A DNA stretch of 21,095 nucleotides from Helicobacteraceae bacterium (GTDB lineage Bacteria; Campylobacterota; Campylobacteria; Campylobacterales; Sulfurimonadaceae): positions 1 to 21,095 of the forward strand of contig JALWLR010000078.1 in NCBI GenBank assembly GCA_027084065.1, read 5' to 3'. Made by a program: the position numbers and the translations under genes. The notes beneath the pieces were generated by a model, which was given only the letters and a program-made list of their open reading frames with translations, was not told the DNA's origin and made no database searches. The stretch's first letter is position 1, and every line of letters starts with the position of its first letter. Positions 5,927-13,693 of this stretch are shown in pieces.

Positions 5927-7960
5927 GTGAGTAAAGTATACTTTTCTACTTGGAACGGCGAGCTTGTCAACAACATAGGCAAACCGAAAGAAGAGTGGGA
6001 AGAATCGGCTTACAATCTGCCGTTGCAATACGACGAGCACAAAGACTCCAAGGCTTTCATAGGCTGGGACGGTGTGGCACTTTTTAGTGAAGATGTCGAT
6101 GTCGTCAAGCTTGCAACAGAGTATGCTGCAACGTACCAAGAGTACAGTGAAGCGTGTGGACGTTGTGCACCGGGACGCTGGGGCGGTAGAATCCTTTATG
6201 ATCTTCTTGATAAAATAGCAAGAGGAGAAGGGGAGTTAAGCGATTTTGAACATTTAAAAGAGATCGGCGGAAGTATGCAAATAACGTCAAAATGTGAAAT
6301 CGGAAAGACGGTTCCCAATCCGATTTTAGATTTGATGACACATTTTGAAGCAGATTTTTTTAGTTGCATCGAAGAGAAAAAGCCATCGAAACATTACCAT
6401 TCAGATGTAAATTACATTGCCAAAGTAACGGCACCGTGTATGGATGCTTGTCCAAGTCACGTAGATATTCCAGCTTATATCGAAGGTGTTCGTGATCTTC
6501 GTTTTGACGACTCATTAGAAGCGACGCGACAAACGATGCCTCTAGCGCATACGTGTGGACGTGTTTGCCCCCATCCATGTGAAGATGCGTGTCGAAGAAG
6601 CAATCTAGACGAGCCTATCTCTATTATGGAGTTGAAGCGTCTTGGTGCGGATTATGAAACGGATCACGGTTTTAGCTTTTTCCATCCATTGGAGAAAAAA
6701 CCAAGCATTGGAAAGAGAGTTGCAATTATCGGTGCAGGTCCGGCAGGACTCACAGGAGCATACTACCTTGCGGCAGAAGGCATCGATGTGGATGTTTTTG
6801 AAGCACTCCCTGTACTTGGTGGAGAGGTTGCCGTAGGGGTTCCTGAATATAGAATGCCGATAGACCGCTACAACAAAGATATAGAGTGCGTCAAAGATAT
6901 GGGTGTAAACTTTATTACAAACCATAAAGTTACTGCAGATGATATGCGTAAATTCGAAGAGGAGTATGACGCAGTTCTCGTTGCCAGTGGAACACGCCTT
7001 TCAAAAAAAGTACGATGCGAAAACGAACGAGAAGAGATAAAAGGGTATTGGGGTGCTATTGATTTTCTTGACTGGGTTAACCTATATGAAAAATATGGCA
7101 TCAAAACACCAAAAGAGGTGCAAGAAAAGCAGATGCTTCCGACGGATCATGTCGATTTGACTGGAAAAACCGTTGTGTGCGTAGGCGGTGGATTTACATC
7201 TATGGATGTTGTTCGCTGTTCCATTAGAGCGGGAGCAAAAAAAGTCTATATGATATACAGACGTGATGAAAAGACGATCATTCGAAATACCACTTATGAA
7301 GAGTATCACGAAGCGGTTGAAGAGGGTGTCGAATTTTTATTCCATTCGGCTGTAGGCAAGATTGTCGATGAAAACAACGTATTGAAAAAACTGATAATCA
7401 ACAAATTCGAACTTGTACCTGATCCAGACGGTGGGCGTCCTCAACTTGTCAAGATTGACGGAGCGGATTATGAGCTGGAGTGTGATTATCTCATTCCGGC
7501 GGTATCGCAAAGTGCCGATTTTGACTTTTTGCCTGATGAGTGGGAGCTGGAGATGACCTCATGGAATACACTCAAAACAAACGGACGAGACTATATGACT
7601 TCGCGCAAAGGTATATTTGCAGCAGGTGACTGTGAATATGGTCCAATGACGATTGTCAATGCGGTAGGTCAGGCAAAACGAGCGGCTTCAGTCATTTCGC
7701 GCTATGTGCAAACAGGAGAGATTACACTTACCGACGAGGAGATTATGGAAGATCATTTGCGTAAACTCAAAGTGTATGACAAAAATGAGAAAGTACAAGG
7801 TTGGCTTCCGGGACTCCCAAGAGAGGTAAGTGAGAAACTGCCTGTAGAGGTTCGTAAGACGAACAATGAAGAGGTCAATCTCGGATTTACGCAAGAGCAG
7901 GCAATGTCGGAAGCGGAACGCTGCATGCGTTGTTACTACATAGCGATGGTCGCGACATAG
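5927..7960 (+). CDS. NuoF-tail / GltD-like flavoprotein fusion, probable electron-input subunit of complex I
   Basis: The 677-residue protein replaces NuoF. Residues about 60-145 match the C-terminal iron-sulfur region of NuoF (ACGRCAPGRWGGRILYDLL ... SKCEIGK). C77, C80 and C123 are kept, but the third N3 ligand is G83. The FMN/NADH and SLBB domains of NuoF are absent. Residues 168-245 form a GltD/DsrL-type two-cluster domain (APCMDACP with C171 and C175; CGRVCPHPCEDAC with C210, C214, C218 and C222). An FAD site follows (VAIIGAGPAGL, 265-275), then an NAD(P)-binding site (VGGGFTSMD, 419-427, with YRR at 444-446) and a second FAD motif at GIFAAGDCEYGP (562-573). The C terminus has CMRC (666-669). 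The start is GTG with AGGG 7 bases upstream. It probably exchanges electrons between NAD(P)H and NuoG; the partner is inferred. Confidence 0.9.
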   Translation: MSKVYFSTWNGELVNNIGKPKEEWEESAYNLPLQYDEHKDSKAFIGWDGVALFSEDVDVVKLATEYAATYQEYSEACGRCAPGRWGGRILYDLLDKIARGEGELSDFEHLKEIGGSMQITSKCEIGKTVPNPILDLMTHFEADFFSCIEEKKPSKHYHSDVNYIAKVTAPCMDACPSHVDIPAYIEGVRDLRFDDSLEATRQTMPLAHTCGRVCPHPCEDACRRSNLDEPISIMELKRLGADYETDHGFSFFHPLEKKPSIGKRVAIIGAGPAGLTGAYYLAAEGIDVDVFEALPVLGGEVAVGVPEYRMPIDRYNKDIECVKDMGVNFITNHKVTADDMRKFEEEYDAVLVASGTRLSKKVRCENEREEIKGYWGAIDFLDWVNLYEKYGIKTPKEVQEKQMLPTDHVDLTGKTVVCVGGGFTSMDVVRCSIRAGAKKVYMIYRRDEKTIIRNTTYEEYHEAVEEGVEFLFHSAVGKIVDENNVLKKLIINKFELVPDPDGGRPQLVKIDGADYELECDYLIPAVSQSADFDFLPDEWELEMTSWNTLKTNGRDYMTSRKGIFAAGDCEYGPMTIVNAVGQAKRAASVISRYVQTGEITLTDEEIMEDHLRKLKVYDKNEKVQGWLPGLPREVSEKLPVEVRKTNNEEVNLGFTQEQAMSEAERCMRCYYIAMVAT

Positions 7961-7970
7961 GAGGGATATG

Positions 7971-10217
7971 ATGATACGATTTACAATAGACAATATCCCG
8001 GTTGAAGCGAAAAAAGGTGAAACCATTTTGGAAGTTGCACGTCGGTATGGAATTTATATTCCGACTATGTGCTATATCTCCAAAACGACACCATGCGCAA
8101 GTTGTAGACTCTGTTCGGTCGAAGTCAAAGATGTAGATGGTTTTGTTCTAAGCTGTAATACACCGCCGACAGAAGGCATAGAAGTCACAACGGAGTCTGC
8201 AAGATTGCATGAAGAGCGTGTAAACATTATGAAGCTTTATGATGTGAATCACCCTCTTGAGTGCGGTGTATGTGACAAATCCGGCGAATGTGACTTACAA
8301 AATAAAACATTAGAGTTTGATGTTGATCGACAAGACTTTAGTGCTAAAGATCAATTTCGACCGGTAAAACACTGGAATCTGATCGATTATGATCCCGCAC
8401 TCTGTATATTGTGCGAAAAATGTGTGCATGTATGTAACGAAGTTATCGGCGATGATGCGATAGAGATTATGATGGGCGGGTACAAATCGACAATCGTTCC
8501 GAAAAATTCCGAAACGCTCGATTGTACTTTCTGCGGCGAATGTATTGCCGTATGTCCGGTTGGAGCACTTGTCTCCAGCGGCTTTAAATACAGAGCGAAT
8601 GCCTGGGAGCTTTCACGTATACCTGCTACATGTGTTCACTGTAGTGCCGCATGTCCGCTTGAGTATGAAGTACGGCATACAGGATTAAACGGCGATAAAG
8701 CGATTTTTCGTGTCAAAAACAATTTCGAGTATGCCACACTTTGTGGAGCTGGTAGATTTGGATATGACTTTGAAGTAAGAGAGTCAAACGGCGAAGATGC
8801 ACTTACAAAAGCGGTAGATGCACTTACAAAAGCGGACGCTATTCGTTTTAGCTCACTTATAACGAATGAAGAAGCCTTGATTTTGCAGCGATTGAAAGAG
8901 AAAACGGGTGTGCGACTTATAAATGAGGACGCTCGTCTTTTTAAAGTGTTTGAAGAGGCTTTTTCGTCTGCTAGCGGGAAACGTTTCTATACTGCAGAGC
9001 TAGAAGATGTGAAAAACTCTGATGCGATAATCGTTTTGGGAACACAGATAGCGACGGACAATCCAGGGGTGCGTTATGCGATGACGGTTGCAAGTAAACA
9101 AAACGGTGCAAAAATCTCCTATTTTCATCCTATTGAAGATGATTTGCTGCAAAATGTCGTAACGCAGTTTGTCAAAATGGAAGCGGGAACGGAAGAGGGT
9201 GTCGTTGCGCTTTTGGCAAAGGAGCTGTTGGCAAAAACAAATGCACCGGAGGATATTCAAAGTTTTTTCGCTGATCTTGATGAGGGCTATTTGGAAGCTG
9301 AGAGCAATGTCGGCGAGGAAGAGTTTAAACTGATGCAGCGACAATTCAGACGTGCCAAGAAAAAAACACTGATAGCAGGCGCTGACCTTTTCGCTCATCC
9401 ACGTGCAAAAAATATTGCAACAATGCTTGGTCTGATCGAAAAATATAGTGAATACAAAGTTTTACTCGTTCCAAAAGAGATCAATACACTGGGTGTGAGT
9501 CTCATATGCGATCTTGATGAGGAGTCAAAAAATGACTCCTTTATTGTCGGCTATAATGCTCGTGGAGATTTCACAATTTCAAGTTTACATGCAGATGCGG
9601 ATCTGTTTGTGCCGGCTTTGAATCAGCAAGAGGGTACATTCACAAGCATTGACAAACGAGTCGTTCCTACCAATGTCGCTTTGGAGTATGAAGGGGTTTG
9701 CCTTAACGATATAGTAAAAGCGTTTGGTATTTCCAAAGAGTATACCGTCGACTTTACAGATGAACTCGTTCAACGTGATGAAAGTTTCGAAGCGCTCTCT
9801 TTTGATACATTAGAGAACTTTTTGTCTGAAGTTGGAGAAGATGTACGTGGGTATAAGCTAAAAAATAGAGATGTTTCAGTAAACTTCACGTTAGAAGATA
9901 TAGAAGACCTACCGGAATTTAATGGTACGGTTGTCTATCATGCAGATCCTGTTTTGCAATTTAACGCCTATACAGCGAGAACGACGGAACTACCAAAAGA
10001 GAATTTTTTGCGTGGATCTGCCCAGTTTGCAACAGCTGCAAAAATAAAAGATGGTGATAAAGTGGTTGTTGATTTAGGGGACATTCGCATAGAACGTCTT
10101 TTTAAAATAGAAGAGAAGCTCAAAGGAACGGTCGCAATCAATCCGACATTCGATATAGAGCTTAGTCCAAATCGTTACAGATTTGAAAAATCCAAAATAG
10201 AAAGAGTGCAGTCATGA
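7971..10217 (+). CDS. nuoG: nuoG, first copy: NADH-quinone oxidoreductase subunit G
   Basis: This 748-residue Fe-S protein carries electrons through the peripheral arm. Ligand sets in order: [2Fe-2S] N1b at C34, C45, C48 and C62; N5 at H94, C98, C101 and C107; a ferredoxin-type pair C145/C148/C151/C155 and C185/C188/C191/C195; and N7 at C221, C224, C228 and C258. The rest is a molybdopterin-oxidoreductase-like domain without cofactor signatures, including the NuoG-type NQQEGTFTSIDKRV. Classical NuoG has only one cluster (N4) in the ferredoxin region, so this protein should hold one more. I chose the second of two adjacent ATGs because AGGAGG (7959-7964) is 6 bases from it and only 3 from the ATG at 7968. 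The stop overlaps the second nuoG by 4 bases. Confidence 0.96.
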   Translation: MIRFTIDNIPVEAKKGETILEVARRYGIYIPTMCYISKTTPCASCRLCSVEVKDVDGFVLSCNTPPTEGIEVTTESARLHEERVNIMKLYDVNHPLECGVCDKSGECDLQNKTLEFDVDRQDFSAKDQFRPVKHWNLIDYDPALCILCEKCVHVCNEVIGDDAIEIMMGGYKSTIVPKNSETLDCTFCGECIAVCPVGALVSSGFKYRANAWELSRIPATCVHCSAACPLEYEVRHTGLNGDKAIFRVKNNFEYATLCGAGRFGYDFEVRESNGEDALTKAVDALTKADAIRFSSLITNEEALILQRLKEKTGVRLINEDARLFKVFEEAFSSASGKRFYTAELEDVKNSDAIIVLGTQIATDNPGVRYAMTVASKQNGAKISYFHPIEDDLLQNVVTQFVKMEAGTEEGVVALLAKELLAKTNAPEDIQSFFADLDEGYLEAESNVGEEEFKLMQRQFRRAKKKTLIAGADLFAHPRAKNIATMLGLIEKYSEYKVLLVPKEINTLGVSLICDLDEESKNDSFIVGYNARGDFTISSLHADADLFVPALNQQEGTFTSIDKRVVPTNVALEYEGVCLNDIVKAFGISKEYTVDFTDELVQRDESFEALSFDTLENFLSEVGEDVRGYKLKNRDVSVNFTLEDIEDLPEFNGTVVYHADPVLQFNAYTARTTELPKENFLRGSAQFATAAKIKDGDKVVVDLGDIRIERLFKIEEKLKGTVAINPTFDIELSPNRYRFEKSKIERVQS
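8796..8835 (+). repeat. 19-bp in-frame tandem repeat inside the first nuoG
   Basis: GATGCACTTACAAAAGCGG occurs at 8796-8814 and 8817-8835, a 21-bp period, and encodes DALTKAVDALTKAD. The second NuoG has the similar EEAFSKAVEAFKKAD at the equivalent place, so the protein repeat is older. The identical DNA in the first copy may reflect constraint or a recent correction. Confidence 0.7.
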
Positions 10218-12700
10218 GTAAAATAACGATAACGATCGACGGCAAAGAAGTAGAAACTCAAGCCGGTGAATACGTTCTCAACGCCGCTCGTGCGAATAAT
10301 ATATTCATCCCTGCTATATGTTATTTAACGCGGTGTAGTCCGACTCTTGCATGTCGGATATGTCTTGTCGAAGCAGATGGCAAACAGGTATATGCCTGTA
10401 ATGCTAAAGCAAAAGAGGGTATGAATATCGTCACGACGACGGAAAATATAGAAAAAGAGCGTCGTGCGATTATGGAAGTCTATGATGTAAACCATCCTTT
10501 GCAGTGTGGGGTGTGTGATCAAAGCGGCGAATGTGAGTTGCAAAACTACACGCTGGAAATGGGAGTAGACTCTCAGCATTATGCAATAAAAGATGTACCA
10601 AGACCTGCAAAAGATTGGGATCATCTCCATTACGATCCGGGTCTTTGTATAGTTTGTGAGCGATGTGTTACTGCATGTAAAGATATGATAGGTGATACTT
10701 CACTCAAAACGGTTCCAAGAGGCTCCGATCCACTTGATCCACAATATAAAGAGAGCATGCCAAAAGATGCCTATGCGATGTGGAACAAGCTAAACAAATC
10801 CATCATTGGACTCACAAGCGGCGGGGATATGCTTGATTGTACGAAGTGTGGCGAATGTGCTGCTGTATGTCCTGTAGGTGCTCTTGTCGATACACATTAC
10901 ATTTATACGACGAACGCATGGGAGTGTGAGCAAATTCCTGCTACATGTGGACACTGTAGTGCCGGATGTCAGATCTATTACGATGTCAAGCACACCTCTA
11001 TAGAGAGTGATGAGCCGAAGATCTATCGTGTCACAAATGAGTGGAACTATGTTTCTCTTTGTGGTGCCGGACGCTACGGATTTGACTATCAAAACAAAGT
11101 GGAAGGAAAAGATGAAGAGGCTTTCTCAAAAGCGGTAGAAGCATTCAAAAAGGCAGACACTATTTCATTCACTTCTACGATCACGAATGAAGAAGCACTT
11201 ATTTTACAGCGCTTGAAAGAGAAATACGGATACAAACTCATCAATGAAGAGGCAAGAAGCTTCCAAAAATTTCTTAAAGATTACAGTGAAATTTCCGGAC
11301 AAAGTCTCTGGGGAAGTGATCTTGAAGAGGTTCATCATTCCGACTTCGTCGTTTCTGTCGGTATGGCAATAAAAAGTGATAATCCCAATGCCCGTTATGC
11401 ACTGAACAACTCTATGAAAATGAACAAAGGCGCGGGACTCTACTTCCATCCGGTAAAAGATCCGGTAATAGAAGGACTGGGCAAAAATATTGTTTCTATC
11501 TATCACAAACCGCTTCAAGAGGAGGCTGTTTTGTACCTGCTTCTTGATCTCTTTGGAGATAAAGAGAAACTTCCAAAAGAGATCGTCGAGTATCTTGCAT
11601 CGTTCCATTCAAAAGTGATGGAAACGAAAAAAGAGGTGGTAAAGAAAAAAGTGACCGAAACGGTCAAAGTGAAAAAGGTCGATGAGGAGAGCGGCGAAGA
11701 GATAGAGGTAGAAGAAGAGAAAACGAAAATGGTCAACGAGACAATCGAAAAAGAGGTTGAAGTTGATAAAAATGCCCTTTTCGATATTGTCGGAGTACCT
11801 GCAAAATTCTCTGAAACCCTTGAAAAGTTGCTTAAAAAGAAAGAAAAATTCGCATTGATGGTTGGACCGGACTTCTATACACATCCAAACAGTAAAAACC
11901 TTGCACGTCTGACTGCTTTAATAGAGAAATACTCTCCATTCAAGCTTGTAATTGTACCACCGCTTACAAATTCACTAGGTGTTGCACTTATTAATGAGCT
12001 TGACGAAGAGAAGGGCTCTTTTACGATAGGCTACAATACAAAGGGCGACTTTACACTAAGTGCGCTTGGCGATGGTGATTTGGATATGCCGGCAATCAAT
12101 CAACAAGAGGGTACACTAACAAGTGTGAACAAACGAGTCAACCCTACAAACCAAGCTGTACCTTACAGAGGTTATGAGCTAAACGACATCGCTAACGCGT
12201 TGGGGCTTGAAGCAGAATTAACCGTGGATTATACAAAAGAGTTACCGGTTGAAAAAGGATTTGAGTCTAAAGATTTCGATGAACTTCCAAACTACTGGGA
12301 AAACGACGGAACGGAAGTTCGCGGATATGTTCTCAATAACATGACCGTAGAGTCCAAAGGAGATGAAAGCGTAAAACCGTTTGGAGAGGAGACGTTAGAG
12401 GGTCAGTTGATCTATTTGGCGAATCCTGTCCGTCAGTTTACACCGTTTACTCACAAAACTACGAATTTGGATGAGAAAAGCGGGCTTTACATAAGTGAAG
12501 AGTATCTTCAAAAAAGTGACTTCAATGAAGGCGACAGCGTTCGCATTACAACCGATAGCGGAGAACTTACGACGACGGTTGTATGTGATAATAAAATTGC
12601 AGGAGACATCTTTGTCCTTCCGACATTCGATAAAAATCTCAACTCAGAGGCACTTTTTAGCGGTTACCGCTTCAACAGAGCTTCGATAGAAAAGGTGTAA
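10214..12700 (+). CDS. nuoG: nuoG, second copy: NADH-quinone oxidoreductase subunit G
   Basis: The 828-residue paralogue of the preceding gene has the same layout and every ligand set. N1b uses C36, C47, C50 and C62. N5 uses H94, C98, C101 and C107. The two ferredoxin-type clusters use C145/C148/C151/C155 and C209/C212/C215/C219. N7 uses C245, C248, C252 and C283. It differs by a 24-residue longer spacer between the two ferredoxin motifs (about 167-206) and by a highly charged insert at about 468-518. That insert is rich in Lys, Glu and Val and interrupts the molybdopterin-like domain. The C-terminal part keeps NQQEGTLTSVNKRVNPTN. The start overlaps the previous stop as ATGA. Both copies appear intact, so they are probably both used, either in one complex or as alternative arms. 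Confidence 0.96.
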   Translation: MSKITITIDGKEVETQAGEYVLNAARANNIFIPAICYLTRCSPTLACRICLVEADGKQVYACNAKAKEGMNIVTTTENIEKERRAIMEVYDVNHPLQCGVCDQSGECELQNYTLEMGVDSQHYAIKDVPRPAKDWDHLHYDPGLCIVCERCVTACKDMIGDTSLKTVPRGSDPLDPQYKESMPKDAYAMWNKLNKSIIGLTSGGDMLDCTKCGECAAVCPVGALVDTHYIYTTNAWECEQIPATCGHCSAGCQIYYDVKHTSIESDEPKIYRVTNEWNYVSLCGAGRYGFDYQNKVEGKDEEAFSKAVEAFKKADTISFTSTITNEEALILQRLKEKYGYKLINEEARSFQKFLKDYSEISGQSLWGSDLEEVHHSDFVVSVGMAIKSDNPNARYALNNSMKMNKGAGLYFHPVKDPVIEGLGKNIVSIYHKPLQEEAVLYLLLDLFGDKEKLPKEIVEYLASFHSKVMETKKEVVKKKVTETVKVKKVDEESGEEIEVEEEKTKMVNETIEKEVEVDKNALFDIVGVPAKFSETLEKLLKKKEKFALMVGPDFYTHPNSKNLARLTALIEKYSPFKLVIVPPLTNSLGVALINELDEEKGSFTIGYNTKGDFTLSALGDGDLDMPAINQQEGTLTSVNKRVNPTNQAVPYRGYELNDIANALGLEAELTVDYTKELPVEKGFESKDFDELPNYWENDGTEVRGYVLNNMTVESKGDESVKPFGEETLEGQLIYLANPVRQFTPFTHKTTNLDEKSGLYISEEYLQKSDFNEGDSVRITTDSGELTTTVVCDNKIAGDIFVLPTFDKNLNSEALFSGYRFNRASIEKV

Positions 12701-12703
12701 GAT

Positions 12704-13684
12704 ATGGATATGGCATATTTGATCGCGACGATTGTTAAAATAGTCGTCATTCTTTTGGTCTTTTCGGCACTTGCCGGTTTAGGTACATATTTTGAAAGAA
12801 AAGTCCTTGCATTTATGCAAAGACGTCTTGGACCAATGTATGTGGGTCCGTACGGTTTGCTGCAAATAGCTGCAGATGGTATCAAACTCTTTACAAAAGA
12901 GGATATTATACCGGCGAACGTCGTTCGTCCTATATTTAAAATAGCTCCGGTCATTACTGCAGCTACGGCTTTTATGGCTGCTGCTGCAATTCCATTTATG
13001 CCAAGCTTTACAATAGGCGGATATGAAGTTAAGCCTATCGTTTCAGACATCAATATAGGTCTACTCTATATTTTCGGTGTCATGGGTGTGGGGCTATACG
13101 GTCCGTTGCTTGGAGGTATGGCATCTGCAAACAAATGGTCACTTATCTCTGCAGCGAGAAGTGCAGCTATTTTCATCTCTTACGAGGTTGTAACGGGACT
13201 TTCAATCTTGGCCCCTGTTATGATGGTAGGTTCTCTTTCTTTGATCGATTTTAACAATTGGCAAATCGAGAATGGATGGATGGTATGGTATCAGCCCGTG
13301 GCTTTCATACTTTTTTGGATAGCGGCTTTTGCAGAGACTGGACGAACACCGTTTCACCTTGTTGCAAACGATCATGAAATTATCGACGGTTTCGGTACGG
13401 AGTATTCTGGAATGCGATGGGGTCTTTTCTTCATTGGAGAGTATGCGAACATGTTCTTCATCTCTTTTGTTATTCCGCTTATTTTCTTGGGAGGTTTTGG
13501 AGAAGGAACATTTATAGATGGATTGATATTCCTTGGAAAAATGTCGTTCTTCTTTTTCTTCTTCCTCTGGACAAGAGCGGCATGGCCTGATGTAAGACCA
13601 GACCAATTGATGTGGCTTTGTTGGAAAGTACTCATGCCAATAGCGGTACTCAATGTCGTAATTACCGGCATAGTGATGATGTAA
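12704..13684 (+). CDS. nuoH: nuoH, NADH-quinone oxidoreductase subunit H
   Basis: Membrane subunit at the entrance of the quinone chamber and start of the proton axis. The 326-residue protein has about eight membrane helices. It carries the signature TYFERKVLAFMQRRLGPMYVGPYG (about 28-51, with E31 and R32), QIAADGIKL (54-62), NKWSLISAARSAA and SYEVVTGLS (E161). The loop AETGRTPFHL (210-219) continues VANDHEIIDGF before GTEYSGMRWGLFFIGEY. In most bacteria this loop reads PFDLxExExELVxGF, so here the Asp and most of the acidic residues are changed. The late helix contains a run of six phenylalanines (about 282-287). The ATG is 3 bases after the second nuoG, with AAAGGTG upstream. Confidence 0.97.
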   Translation: MDMAYLIATIVKIVVILLVFSALAGLGTYFERKVLAFMQRRLGPMYVGPYGLLQIAADGIKLFTKEDIIPANVVRPIFKIAPVITAATAFMAAAAIPFMPSFTIGGYEVKPIVSDINIGLLYIFGVMGVGLYGPLLGGMASANKWSLISAARSAAIFISYEVVTGLSILAPVMMVGSLSLIDFNNWQIENGWMVWYQPVAFILFWIAAFAETGRTPFHLVANDHEIIDGFGTEYSGMRWGLFFIGEYANMFFISFVIPLIFLGGFGEGTFIDGLIFLGKMSFFFFFFLWTRAAWPDVRPDQLMWLCWKVLMPIAVLNVVITGIVMM

Positions 13685-13693
13685 GGAGATATG

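Noticed and set aside
9000..9398. 132-residue minus-strand frame inside the first nuoG
   Set aside because: It is antisense to a clearly conserved gene, low-complexity and without a ribosome site.
11204..11608. 134-residue minus-strand frame inside the second nuoG
   Set aside because: It is a shadow of a well-supported coding region with Phe/Ile-rich, non-domain-like content.
10214..12700. The second nuoG as a different molybdenum enzyme (formate dehydrogenase or hydrogenase-like)
   Set aside because: There is no molybdopterin-binding or Sec/Cys active-site motif or H-cluster cysteines; the C-terminal NQQEGT motif and close similarity to the first copy fit NuoG.
13546..13573. T/C-rich run in nuoH as a possible slippage site
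   Set aside because: The reading frame continues normally and the run simply encodes phenylalanines of a membrane helix.
13202..13606. 134-residue minus-strand frame inside nuoH
   Set aside because: It is antisense to conserved NuoH; its charged composition only mirrors the membrane helices on the other strand.
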